Positions 48,601 to 61,513 of a DNA stretch of 64,000 nt are shown piece after piece. Origin of the DNA: Letharia columbiana (lineage: Eukaryota; Ascomycota; Lecanoromycetes; Lecanorales; Parmeliaceae). Where the stretch lies: the NCBI RefSeq assembly GCF_014066305.1, contig NW_023501059.1, positions 434,001 through 498,000 on the forward strand, read 5' to 3'. The notes beneath the pieces are model-generated. The model saw nothing but the letters and a program-made list of their open reading frames with translations. It was not told the DNA's origin and searched no databases. The translations under genes and the position numbers were made by a program. Numbering within the stretch: position 1 is the first letter of the stretch; each line of letters starts with the position of its first letter.

Positions 48601-51600
48601 TCGCGATAGCATAAGATCTCAAGTTCATATCTCTGTATGAAAGGAGGTAGCCGTTTCCGTCTTTCAGAGCAACAGAATCAGGTTGGCGTGAAGCGACGCT
48701 GTCGATTTCGTCAAGCATGGTTGTGTCATCGAGATCCAGGTGCACACCTAGATATAACATCTGTCAGAGAATCCTCACCAAACAAATGACAGCTTGGTGG
48801 CGCTTTCGAAAGAGAGAACTCAAAGATCCATTCACAAGAGAATGTCTATGGGATGTTTTGAGCCAATATACCCGTAAAGCGCTGCAGAACTCTCTACTTA
48901 AAGGAGATGCCCGGGAGCGGTTGCTTCAAAGAAGTGTGCGAAGGGTACTCACCCTGACCCATCTTGAGGGCACGTTCAACATCCACGGTATTGAACATCT
49001 GCGGCTCTCCTCCCGGCAATTCGCAATTATCGGCAAAAGCTTGAACCAGATTAAGGTAGCACTGCAATACCAAATCTGCGTTCTCTTTCTTATACAGACC
49101 TTCCTGGACCATGATAGCCACCGAAGCGTTTCCAGATGGATTGTCAATGATATCTACCATAACATCATACGGCGTCTCGCCGATAGCGTACTCCTGGCCC
49201 TCAAGCTCAGCGTTTCCAAATGGCTGCTTCTCGTTAACATTGCGGTAGTCAATAAACGCCTGGAACAGCGGGCTGTGCGTCGGGCTACGCTTGACTCCAA
49301 CCTCGTTGAGGATCACATCGAAAGGTACAGCCGAGTTGGCGAGCCCTGACAGGATTTTCTTCTTGGTCTGTCTGATGATAGAAGTGAAAGGCTGGTCGAG
49401 TGAGGTGTGTAGTCGTACAGGGAACAGATTCAGGAACATGCCGATGCTTTCTATGGCGCCCCGGTCAGTGCGGTTCGCGTCTGCGACGCCGATGCAGATG
49501 TCTTCTGTGCAGGCAAGGCGGGCGAGTACGACCTGGAAGATGGCGCAGTAGAAGTGGAAAGGGGTCACCTTGAGCTTTCGGCAGAGGGATCGGATCTGGC
49601 TGACTATTTGTGTGCTAAATCTTGTCTCGGACTTGAGGTGCCGATACGTCGTCAGGACTTTGCGGAGTCGAGAGGAATCAGGGGAGACGTTGAGGATAGG
49701 AAGGGTGTCGGGGAGGTCATGAAACTCCTTGCGCCAAAAAGAGATTTCATTGTCCCATTGACCGTTGCGCAATCGGCTCAACTGCTGCTCAGAAAATTCT
49801 GGGTATTGCAGATGCGGGGGCGACAGTTTTTCTCCAACGTATAGCCGTTGTAGGTCGGAGACAAGCACGACCAGACTAGCGCCATCCATGTTGATATGAT
49901 GGTAGCCGAAAAGGAGATGGTGTCGTGTCCGTGACTGAGAAAGCAGGATAATTCTCATGGTGTTCCCCTTGCTAAGGTCATAGACATGCCCTTTCAATTC
50001 CTGGAACTGCTCCTGAATGCCTTCGTGAGAAGACACAGTGAAAGTCTCTAGGTGTAGAGGAGACTCCACAAGAACTCCTTGCATCGATTGGTGGTTGTCG
50101 TTGTTGAAAAAGCATGTTCGCAGGGCTTCATGCCTGATTCCTACGTCGCGGACGGCCGACGCCAGGTCTTGAACTTTGACCTCTCCGGTGACAAGCATGG
50201 AGCACACGACGTTGAACGCGGTTGGATCCGCTACAAGTTGGCTCATGAACCAGAAGCGGGACTGGCCAAAAGACATTGGGACTATCTTCTCTATGGCCTG
50301 GAGCTTCACAGTCGGCAGTGAAGACGTTGTAACCTGAGATGGGGACGGTGTTGGGGGCTTCGATAGTCCTATTTGACTAGATAGACCTGATGAACTTGTG
50401 TCGGTGGCATCGTCAGAAGTGGGATTTGCAAAAATGGAGCCCGGCGGGGTCGAAGCTGACGATGAGCTTTCTTGAGACGAGTCGCCAATCGAAGTAGTTG
50501 CGGCATTTGAGGTAGCTGCGGGTTGACTCTGTTCACCCACTCCTCGAGCTAATTCTGATGGCAGCCTCCTGACAGCGTATCCTACAATCTCTTCGATCGT
50601 GGCTCCTCCAAGGATTTTCAGAACAGGAATATCGACCTCGATTTCTCGCAGGAACCAAGATCGGATCTCGACTGCAACAAGAGAGTCAATGCCCAAGTTA
50701 TCCGCAGCTTGCTCGAGTAAAAAGCTAGGGTCGTTGGCTGTCTCAGAGCGAAGCTGCAAAATGAGTTTGAGTTTTTCGAGAACGGCATCTAGTAGGCATG
50801 GTCAGCAAAGGCCGCTAAGTGACGAGCAAACCCTCTTCGTGGGATTGCTTGGGGAAGGTATGTTGGAGCAACCCTTCGAGGACCATCATATTCAGACGAC
50901 GTTGTTTGTCATCTTTTATGCACACGGGACAAACTTACCTCGAACGATTTGCTCAACCAGATCCTGCGTCTCCGCCTGCTTCAGCAACTCTCGAGCCGAA
51001 ACAGCCGCTGCAGACTTATCCATCGCGTGGGCAGCTTTGCTCGCTGCGCTTTTGATCACATGCCCAAACCTCGAGTTCTTACACCAGGCGGGCTTGAGGT
51101 CCTCCTCGGGCGCAGCGACGTGCAAACCTGTGATCAGCTCCTCAGACTGTCCGGATCCGACGCGCCCAGCCAGAATAGCATTCGCGAACGCGATCCGGAA
51201 GTCGTGCTCTGACATCTTGCGGTATCCAGCACTAACGAGCTGAGCGAGAACATGGTCACTGACTTCACGCGCCATGTACCCGATGCCCATGATTGCGCCG
51301 ATGTCGATGACGCTGGCTGCAACGCCGCGCTGTCGGCGCTGCGCCGCGAGACTGATCATATACATGTTCGCTGCGGCATAGTTGGACTGTCCACTGTTGC
51401 CAAAGACGCAGGAGAGGGATGAAAAGAGAATGAAGAACTCAAGTGGATCATCGTAGAACAATTCATCCAGGAAGCGAGACCCGTCCACTTTGGGTTTCAA
51501 GACCCGCATCATTTGATCATAGGTCATCTGTTCGAGCGCAGCGTCTCGGAGGACCATGGCGCCGTTGGCGACGCCGGCGATAGGTGGCCAAGAGAGTCGA

Positions 51601-54600
51601 ATGTTGGTGACCAAGGTCTGGAGAGAGACGCGGTCCGTGATATCACTGCGATGGAGAGTCAGCACTGAAGACATTTCCACATGATTGGAGTAACATACTT
51701 AGCGATGACTTGGATGCTGACGCCTTGAGCTTTGTAGGCAGAGATCCAACCCGGGTCGACTTGGGGATTCCTGCTGGTCAATACAATGTGTCTGGCCCCT
51801 TGGCCAACCATCCACTCAGCTAAGGACAGTCCTAGTCCACCTGTACCCGCTAAGCCAGCTAAGAGATAGGTTCTATCGCTACGAAGAAGGGGGAGCAAAT
51901 TTGATGGCTTCAGGGGCACCGGCACTGTATCTGTGGCGGTCCAGTCTACGACGGTAGACCAAGCGTGCGGAGTCTTAATAAATTCTGCTGCAGACACAAT
52001 GACAGCACGTGACGGCAATTTCGTTTCAGCGTCCAGTACAACGGAAACTGACTCGACTGCGTCTTTAAGCCTTATGGTAGCTCCGTTACTAACCGATCCA
52101 GTGTAAGAATCACAAGTTTGAAAGGCACTGGCATTAACGACTTTCAGTGACTTTGGATAACACTTCTTGATGCGCTCGATCAGGCTATGACTCCCAGACT
52201 TGTTGTTAGAAAAGTCAATGACCTCCGAGATATTCGGAGGCAAGTACTGCTTGATGACTCGGCTGCTAGCTAGGGGGTTGATCGAGACGAAGTCAGATTC
52301 AACATCGACTGCAGCACTTGTAATGCACGTGACGTCGAGCATCTTCTGTGTGGCTTGTTGCTTGAAATTTCTCATCAGGCCGAGGTCCGGCTCAATCAAG
52401 AGCAGCGTGGTCTTGAGTGCGGCCTCAGTGCAAATGAAAGAGGAAAAGATATGAGCTGAGATGGCGTTCAAGAAATCGGCAGATGATGTGTCCGTTGGAC
52501 CATGGTACGGACAGACGCACTGTTTCTGGACTTCAATAATGGATGCGATGTGACCCGCCAGTGCCACGACCGGTATTTTCGCTTTCAAGTCGAGGCCAAT
52601 GCAGGGATATAATGCTGTTCCTGAAGAGATTGGGAGAGCTGAAGCTGCAGTGTAGAGGACTTGCAATCTGACGACTTCTTCATCGCTGGTGATATCGGCA
52701 GTGGACGAGTCATGTTTGGAGAGACTGTACGATGACGTCTCATGTTGTTGTATCATGACTATTTCCTCTGAAGGATTGATTGGAGCTGAAATCTCGCGGC
52801 GCGATGAATTGTAGCAGTCGTTCCAGCGACGATTAGGTTTGATTCTTGGGACCAACATTTTCCCATTTCCATCAATCGCAACTTCCGAATCCCTACTCCA
52901 CAACATGTCTTGCGCTCCGTTCTCCATTTCATTCCAAATATGAAGGCGCAACAGCTCATCAACGAGCACCTGGGCGCTGGGTTTTGTGTTGACATCAAAG
53001 TCGACGAACTGCAATCGAATGTGCGATAGCTCCATCATGATGGCTCGACCAAAGCCCACAGACATGTTCGCGTACGGCTCACTCTGTCTGCAACCCCGTG
53101 TCACCCAGAGCACATTCTGACCGTGGAGAAAAAGCGTCTTCAGTGCTTCAAATGACTCAGCCGACATGTCTTGGAAAATTGGCAGCTCCAGCTCAATTAA
53201 GCAGAGTACCGTAAGTTTGGATGAGAAGCTCTTCATGCTACTGAGTTCTTCTGGTGTCTGTACTGTTGCAATAGAAGAGCAGTGGTTCTTCAGCATGCGA
53301 GTCACGGATTGCGCGAGTCGATGGGTCCCGAGCGTGGTGCCCATCACGATTAGGAGGTCCCCGATCTGTGAAAGGGGAGATACCTCAGAAGTAGGCTCGA
53401 TCAGCAAGCTGACGCGTTCGTCCACGGCTCGAGACACGATGACACCGAACGGATGCGGCAGGGTCTCCATTTCAGGGGTAATTGTCTCTATTCCGGAGAA
53501 GCCAGACTGTAATAACAGCGCATCCCACTGGGCAGAGGACACACATGGGGACCATGGACGACCAGAGTCAGCGCCAAGCCACCAGCCAGACAGACCGCCC
53601 ATCGTGAAGGACATGCGCATGGTGTCATTGGCAGTAACTTCGAGCATGACCAGGTAACCACCTGGTTTTAAAAGTTTCCGTACATTTTCCAGTGTGAATT
53701 GCAAGTCCTTGGTGGCATGCAGGACAAGCGACGCAACAACCAGATCATAGGAATGCTCCTGGTATCCCTGGCTGACAATCTCCTTCTCAGCATCGAGGAC
53801 CTGGAATACCATCCGCCCTGCATATTCGGAAAAGGCGCCTTGCGCTGTCTCGAAAAACCCCGGTGAGATGTCGGTGAACGTGTAATGGTCGAATGCCTCG
53901 CTGATTTTGCGCATAATGCTCTTCGTCGCGCCACCTGTTCCGGCGCCGATCTCGAGGATCCTCATATGCGGATAGCGGTGCGTGATCTGCGCGATGATTT
54001 CCGTCAAGAATACGGTGTACGGTCGTAGGCCCAGCGATTCGACATAGTACTGGTTCAACATGCCGTCCTTCAGCATATGTTCCAGGATGACCGTCTCACC
54101 CCTGACGGCTGCGGCCAGGTTCTCGCCCACACTGCGCATGAGCCGGACCTCAATCTTGTCGGCATATGCTTCCATGAGCTGATTCAAGTCTTCAGGGGTG
54201 TCGCTAGTCCATTCTTTCTTGGCGTACTGTTGCTTGCCGCTGTTCACCTGGTCCATGATGTGGCTCGCGTAGGCAAGCAGCTTCTGGTGGTGCCACTCTG
54301 TCTTCTTCCCTTCCTCCGGCGTAATTTCAAGCGTGAGCCGCCGGAGATAGAAGTACGAGATGCGCTCAAGCACCCAGCCCAGTTCAATATCGGCTGCTGA
54401 GGCTCTACTTCCACCTACCGCGAGCTCACCGTCTGGCGAAGCCACGCCGAAGACGTTGTCGAAGAACATTTGCACATCCTGCGCTGCGGAGGACGCTGCA
54501 AAGGGGACGATGTTGATGCCTTCAACTTGGATCATGCTCTGACTCCCGTCCGCGCTGTAAATATCGACATCACCGCAGATACTGACGTGTCCGCTGACTC

Positions 54601-57600
54601 TACCGTCAGATGTTACCGTCGAGTTGAAGGCTAATTGAGGATCCAGGTTGGAACGAAATGCCACTGGATCAATGCGAAGGTGATTGATGGAGGTGGGCAC
54701 ATGCAGTGACCACAAACAGCCATCACCTGGCCAAGAATATGCTAAGAAGATGGCTTGGAACGCTGCATCGAGGAATCCTGGATGAACGAGCAACTTCTGT
54801 TCTGACAGATGCACATTGGCCGTAGACTGCTTACACACTAGACCGCTGCCATGCCCAAATTTTCTCTTCATGGACCGAAGTGCCTGGAAGGAACCTGAAT
54901 ACTGGTAGCCAAGCTTACTCAATTCCGAGTAGAACTCGTCTTCATCGACATCCACCATATTCGGAAGGGCCGTCTCTCGAGAAGCCAAGGGAGACGACGG
55001 CGCGTAAGCGTCTCCAAGGAACAACTTGATGCACCCGCTTGCAATCAAGGTCGCAGTATCAGCATCTCTGGCCGTAGAGTGAAAACGAAAGCTAGCAACA
55101 ACAGTCCCCTCATTCTGCTCTCCCGCGTCCTGCTCGATGTGCAGATGAAACATCGTTTCCACGCCACTGTTCTCATCCTCGAACGCAATAGCCTTGACGA
55201 TCGACAGGTTTTCAAGCTCGATGAGCTGTACAGATCGCTGATTGGCAAGATGCACGCCCGCCTCGAGGGCAAGGGCCACGTATCCCGCGGCGGGAAAGAC
55301 TATCTGTCCCTGAAGCTGATGCCCTGTCAACCATGGCAGCTTGGAGAGATGCAGGATGTTTTGCCAGACAATGTCCAATTCCGTCGAGTCAGGGCTCAGC
55401 GTACCTAGCAGGGGATGGCCTGGATGCGGGCGGGTGCGTAACGCCCTGGACCGGCGCGACTCGTGCCAGAAGTTGCGCTCGTGGTCCCACTGGTAAGTTG
55501 GTAGGTTCTTGAGGAGCACTGAGTGGGACTGCTGCTGCGGGTGGACGATTTTCTGAAATTGTTCGAAGTCAACCACGCCCTCGGGGGAGTTCCTCCAAAT
55601 CAGTCCAAGTGCTGCAGCCAAGGTCTCGGCACCATTCTGGTTCCGGACCAGGCAGGATCCATAAGAAGGAATGGGCTTCACGGCCGCCTTCATGGTGTCC
55701 TCCACGGGTCCACGCAGTGCCCCATGTGGACCGACCTCGAGAGCCATAGTAAGCTTGTTACCGAGGTGCGTGATCGCGGCTTCCACTGCCGCCGAGAATA
55801 AGACTGTCTGAGTCATGTTGCGGCACCAGTAGAGTGCGTCCAACTCCTCGTTCTCATTTTTGCAATCCATGAGCTTGCCCTGTTGTACGGAAGAGAACCA
55901 TCTACAGTCATCAAGTGGCTTCCCAACCTTTATTGATGCCTTCCGAAGCGAATCAACGTAAGCCCCAGCGCAAGGCAGCATATGGTGTGAGTGATAAGCT
56001 TTGTCGACTCGCAGTGCTCGTACAAATTTGTCCTCGGCGTCGAATACCGTCTTGGCCTCCTCAACAGCGTCATCATCTCCTGAGAGAGTGACACTCGTGG
56101 GCGAGTTGCAGGCTGCGACGCAGATGCGCCCCTCGAACTCCGGCAGCGCGCACAGCTCCTCGGCATCCTTAGCACTCGTACCTACCACCATCATAGCCCC
56201 CGCCTGTCCGGCGGGGCCAATGGCGAGGCTTGAATGCAAACCCCGGTAGTACGCTACCAGAACCGCGTCCCGGGCGGAAAGGACACCACAAGCGTATGCG
56301 GCAGCAATCTCGCCAGAGCTGTGGCCGATGACAGCAGCGAACTTGATGCCGGCTGCACACAGGAGGTCCACTAGAATGATTTGCACCACGGTGCAGATGG
56401 GCTGGGATAGGGCGGCGGTATCTAGCCTCGACCTAGAACCATCAGCTAGGATTTCGGCTTTCAGGGACCAGGAGGGTCGGTCCGCTTGAGGGAGCGTCGC
56501 TAATACGGCCTCGAGGTACGCCAGACGGGCTTGAACGAAAGGTGAATCCTGGATCAGCTCCTTTCCCATGCCTGCCCATTGGGCGCCTTGTCCTGTGAAG
56601 ATTCCGAGTATTTGCGCCGGATTGCTGGATGCTCGAGTTATAGCCGTGGACGCCCCATCGGGCTGTGCGATCGAGGCTTCAATCCGCTGTCGCAAGTCTT
56701 GGGCGCTGAGTCCGGGATAGGCGGCGCGATACGGGAATATGGAGCGGCGAGTGCTAAGGGTAAATGCGAGGTCGGTAAGGTTGACCGATGGGGTTTCATC
56801 CAAAAATTTGATGACGTCTTTCAACGTTCTCATCAAGGACGATTTCGTGAGCGCGGAGAAAGTGAAGGGGAGGAGGCATGGCTGATGCTCTGGTCTCTCG
56901 TTGGCGTCGGCGATGTGGTTGAGATGAAGAGCGGGCTCATAGCTCTCCACAATGGCGTGTGCGTTCGTCCCTCCGAAACCGAAGCTATTCAAGCTGGCCC
57001 GCCGCGGCTCTCCAGGCACAAGCTGGGGCCACTTCACGGCTTTAGTTGGCACCTTGAGATGTTGGATGAACGGCTGGATTGCTGGGTTCAGAGTTTCGAA
57101 CAACAGATTTGGTGGGATGACTCCGTGCTGCAATGCCAATGACACTTTCATCAGCCCTGCGATGCCTGCAGTACCTTCTGTGTGGCCGATGATGGATTTG
57201 ATAGAGCCGACGAACAGCTTCTCCTGGCGAATACCACTCTCTATCGGATTTACGCTGTCTATACGACTTCCAATAGCACGATGAATTGCCTCGGCCTCTA
57301 TGGGATCCCCCGCCAGCGTCCCCGTGCCATGCGCCTCGAAGAACTGTGGCCTTCCTTGCGGCGTACTCAGATCCAGTCCTGCTCGTTTGTACGTGTCCTC
57401 CACCAGCGCCACCTGCGCATCAGCACTCGGCACCGTGATCCCGCGGGTGCGTCCATCCTGGTTTACCCCGGTTTCGCGGATGACGCATTCGATGTCATCC
57501 CTATCCGCAATGGCATCGCTCAACCGCTTTAGTAATACCGCTCCAACGCCGTCTCCGCGAGCGTATCCGTCAGCTCGCGCGTCCCACATCTGACTCCGCC

Positions 57601-58459
57601 CCTGCGGTGAAAGCATATGAAAGGTGCTCTCGGCGATGTACGCTTCCGGCCCGAGAAGAAGGTTCGTGCCGGCTGCGATGGCGACGCGAGACGTGCCGGA
57701 GCGGATGGCCTGAACAGCTTGATGGACGGCGACTAGGCTGGAGGAGCATGCCGTGTCGATCGTCATGCTAGGGCCACGCCAGTCGAAGAAGTATGAGATC
57801 CGGTTCGAGACAATGGAGCGGGCTGTGCCGGTGGGGAAGTACTGCGGTCATGTCAGTTCGCTATAGGTACTTGATCGCTCCCCTATTTCAAGAACGTGAA
57901 TTGAAATATCTTGAAAGCCTCGTGCGAGTGGTAGGTTCAAAGACATGAACACATTCTCTTTGTGATCTACCAACAGAAGAGTAAAAAGAGCTGTTGAGCC
58001 ACTAACCTTCGGCATCGCATTCAGGTCCCTCAACTGCATATCGCTATATTCCTCACACATCAAACCCACGAATACAGCGGTATCACTACCCTTCAATCCG
58101 CTCATTCTCTGCCCGCCCGCCTCCAGCGCCTCGTAGACACACTCGAGCAACAGGCGCTGCTGTGGGTCGATGGCGTTCGCTTCAGCCGCGGAAACGTTGA
58201 AGAAGTCGGCATCAAACGCCCGGTGGTCTTCGGACAACACGTACGAGTGGCGCACGTTACTGTGCCCGTGATACTCGCCATCTGGGTGGTAGAAGCCTTC
58301 CGGGTTGAAGCGCGTGGACGGGATCTTGGAGAGAACGTCGCGCGGCTGCGAGAGTAGGCCCCAAAGCTTCGAGGGAGATGACGCATTTCCTGGAAAGCGG
58401 CATCCGGAGCCAATAACGGCGATGGGCTCACCAGGTGGAACTGGTGTGGATTGAATCAT
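45647..58459 (-). CDS. Hybrid PKS-NRPS megasynthase KS-AT-DH-CMeT-ER0-KR-ACP-C-A-PCP-R
   Basis: Builds a methylated polyketide, couples it to an amino acid and releases the product. Exons 58007..58459, 51699..57841, 50939..51645, 48953..50788, 48236..48747 and 45647..48097 give 4033 residues in frame. KS: DTACSSS with Cys183, His322 in EAHGTGT and His371 in [16 protein letters not shown] near 657-662. DH: His992 in [10 protein letters not shown] and Asp1176 in [10 protein letters not shown]. CMeT: EIGAGTGG near 1448. The ER position (about 1900-2100) lacks a nucleotide-binding motif. KR: AGTGGLG and SNYAAAN. ACP: GIDSL with Ser2470. C: HHINMDG near 2731. A: YTSGSTG, FDVSWW and NAYGPAE. PCP: GGNSL with Ser3639. 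R: GATGFLG near 3722 and YVISK (Tyr3865, Lys3869). All domains except ER look active. Introns are 165, 53, 150, 205 and 138 bp. Domain order and neighbours match cytochalasan-type synthases; the product is not known. Confidence 0.95.
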
Positions 58460-59369
58460 TGTTGAAAAGAGCTGGTATCTAGGGGAGGTGTGGTCTGGAC
58501 TATGTTTCTAGAAGAAACACACTGTGCCTAAAAATGTAAGTAAAGGGGTTTTCCCCTCTATTGAGTTCATGTTGTATTGTTTACTATGAGGCGGTCAAGA
58601 CTGAACCCTTAAGGCTGCTTATATATTTCCAGCCTGTATGGTTGAGACACATTCGGCAGTGCCATCCATCCACTTATTCCTGCTTCTGGATAGTAGCGCG
58701 TTTGTACGCGGCCAAAAACGAGTCGGCGTTATATGAATAGTGCTTACAGTAATAACCGACACCGAGCCCTTTTTCGGATACATGTCTAGTTACCGAATTC
58801 TTTCTTGAGGGATAGGTTAGCTTGCCGAGTCACCATGGTTCTAGACCTACGTTTTCGGGAACTTTATGTACACCCAGGTGTGACCACATATGATTAACTA
58901 GAAAGAATTGGAGTTGTGGGGCTTGTGGAGGCGGCTAACGGGATTAGGGAGGGAGAAATCATGATCTAGCAGCGCAAGGCTGACGGGGGCATAAAGGGGT
59001 CTTTCTACTGTGAGTTATTGGCTCGTGTGATCTGCTGACTTCGTGTTCAGCTGCATGATCTCAGTAGATAGTGTCTCTTGTCAGTCTGACCAGCTTCTCC
59101 AAAGCGGATTTGAGAGTGAGGCTCGTGCTTTCAGCTCATCAGACCCCATAATCAGACGAGTCCAAAGCAGACATTATAAAAGTCTTCGATTTCATCATTA
59201 CAGTTTTCAAGCTTCCAGTCATGTACGTATTTGATCACACAATATTGTCCTTTGCCAGCTGTCATTCTCATACTAAGCTTTCTACACCTCCAATTCGAAG
59301 CCGAGGCGCAACATCGATTCAACATCATACTCGCCTCTCTGCTACCCTGCCACAGTCTTTGCTTCATAC
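58460..59369. promoter_or_regulatory. PKS-NRPS upstream region
   Basis: 910 bases between the PKS-NRPS start codon and the end of the Diels-Alderase gene, both on the minus strand. It holds the synthase promoter. A TATA-like TTATATATTT stretch lies at about 58618-58628, roughly 160 bases upstream of the start codon. No specific regulator site could be assigned and no regulator gene of the cluster lies in the window. Confidence 0.5.
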
Positions 59370-60861
59370 TTAAGTATTGTTGCCCAGAATGTTGATATAT
59401 CCAAGAGAGAGTTTGGACAAGAGCATACATATGAAAAAGTAGATTTTTCTCCAACCCTCTGTGTCGAACCATCAGCATAGGTCGCAAAGGTAAGAGAGGA
59501 AAAGATCCATGCGCGGAGCACTCACGCGGCAGGACATTAACGTTCGTATTTCCCACACCACTGTATACCTGCTCGCCCACTTTGCCGCCCGACGCTCCGG
59601 ACAAGAAGCCCGTGAGACCCGAGTCGCCGCCGCCAAACGCCACGTCGAATGCCACATGCTTGTGCGCCAGCTCGAACCGCCACTCCTCACCATTCTCGCC
59701 AGACTTCAAGTACAGAATGCAGCCAGTACTCTTGTCCTGGAATGGACCTGCGATTCCTGTCTCATACGTCGGCTTCCATTTGACCACCGTCCCCCCTTGA
59801 TGCTCATTCTCTTTCGGGTCACCAGCACCCGACTCCACGCTACCTCGCTCCACCAAAGCTCCAAATTCCTTCCGCCCATCGCGCGCTACGTACCCGCTCG
59901 TGTACGTCTTCCCATCCTCCTGGCTCGTGAACTCGTTACATGTGACGCTCCAGGGCCCCACTACCGCCCGGCACACTCGCCACCCGCGCACGGTGTCGAA
60001 CCAGCTGCCCGCCGCCCAGATGTGCACATGGCCTCCGATACCCTTGAAGCGGAGCGGGCGGCCCTGCACTACCAGATCTGCTTCGAAGACGGCAGTGGGG
60101 ATGACCTCGACGTAGTGAATCTTGGGGCAAATTTGCGTTGACGCGTGACCATTTGATGCACCCTCGCCGCTCACTCGCACCGGGTGGCTCTCACCATGCG
60201 GATAGTGGGGTGGAGCCGTGGACGTCAGCGTGTACCAGCCCTGGATCTCGGGCCCGTCGAGGTCGACGCGCGCGCTGCTGCCGTCGGCCGCGATGGTGTG
60301 CGTGTACAATTTACGCGGGCCTGTCCAAACGCCCTTGATCTGCCCGGCGTTCTTCTTGCTGTCGTTCCTACCATCTCCAGACCCATTACCATTCACCCCA
60401 TCAATGACATCGCAATCCGTTTCCTCAAGCGCAGCCTCGCTCATCCAATCTGCATGATTGAAGTGCTTCCCGTCGGGAAATGTTATGTCGAATTCCATGC
60501 GCAGGTGACCCTGCCCAAGCATCGCGTAGCTGGCATCGCGCGCGAAGATCATCGTTATGCCGGACTTGCTGTCGGCCGCCACGCTGTCGAAATACCACTG
60601 CTCGAATACCGGACCCTTGATCCCGGAGATGCGCCATGCGGCCAGTGGATCCTCAGAGGATGTTGAGAATTGGATAGGCTCCTTCTCGCGCTGATAGGCG
60701 GTTCTGCGATTGGTACGCCGCATGACCGTCGTGGTGGTTACGGAACGGATTGATAGGAGTAGTGGGATCCGGCAAAGAAGCCCTGACAGATGAGAAGGGC
60801 TTTGTGAGTGGACTTTAGCGGTGAGAAGTAAGGAAGGTAATTTAATTGGGGGTGTAGGCAA
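59370..60861 (-). CDS. Lipocalin-like Diels-Alderase family protein (CcsF/Fsa2/CrtC-like)
   Basis: Pericyclase of the fungal Diels-Alderase family, related in fold to hydroxyneurosporene synthase (CrtC). Exons 59526..60861 and 59370..59458 give 474 residues; the 67-bp intron has a GTGAGT donor, a GCTGATGG branch site and an ACAG acceptor. Family features: an early VFEQWYFDSVAADSKSGITM strand, IKGVWTGPRKLYTHTI, PKIHYVEVIPTAVFEADLVV, the central GGHVHIWAAGSWFDTVRGWR and VVGPWSVTCNEF, and the C-terminal VYSGVGNTNVNVLP. Without splicing the frame stays open to 59152. The N-terminus (about 45 residues) is hydrophobic and basic and could be a targeting or membrane segment; a Met at residue 47 is an alternative start. 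Such proteins guide the intramolecular [4+2] reaction in cytochalasan and decalin-tetramate pathways. It is next to the synthase in the same orientation. Confidence 0.87.
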
Positions 60862-61513
60862 ATTGGAACGATGAGAGAAGTCTCCCAGAATGCTGGGTTG
60901 GACCGTCTATCTACTCCCGTCTGTAAATTCCATGCTCAAGCCTTCTGCTTGCATCTGAGTTCACCGCCTGCAAGAGGGAGACTCGGTGCTTTTCGGCCAC
61001 TTTTTCTTCGGCCAACTTGTTTTCTGCACCGAAAGGTTCTGGGTTGACTCCGAATCCTTCTCGAGCACTGAAGCGATTAAGTTCGTTAGCAAGCAAAATT
61101 CGACAATGCACGGACCGAATCTGGAAGTTACCCAGGCAAATTTCCACGTTCACTCCGTATAATGTCTATCATTCAATGACACAATACTGTGAGATACGTG
61201 TAGTCTCTACGAACGCACTTCGTACACATAAATTAACACTTCTGCCAAGGAGTAATATTACCTGTGTAAAGTAAACGGTATATGAAAAACGATTATCAAG
61301 GGGGCTCGGCACTCGTGTTCAACTGTTCACCAAATGCAAAATGCTTTGATGTCGTTACCTTGAAGGTTCACCACCTGTGAAAATCTCTGCTATCGGATAC
61401 TCGCTTTTCGGTCAACCCCATTGTCGAGGACAAGCTTAGTACTCATTCTACATAAATGGCTTAGCATCCATTTCACACCTATTTCATTGAATTGGCACTC
61501 GAGCAACACTACA
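60862..61513. other. Intergenic region between Diels-Alderase and hydrolase genes
   Basis: 652 bases. No credible gene; the minus-strand frame 60911-61153 has no recognised content. It includes the Diels-Alderase promoter and the hydrolase 3' UTR. Confidence 0.5.

Noticed and set aside
45647..58459. Separate genes for the KS fragment, the main PKS part, the KR part, the ACP-C part and the A-PCP-R part
   Set aside because: Each break has GT-AG sites that keep the frame and restore contiguous domains (KS before its active site, KR before ITDRVSLQ, linker regions, A domain before GISLPHR), giving one 4033-residue protein.
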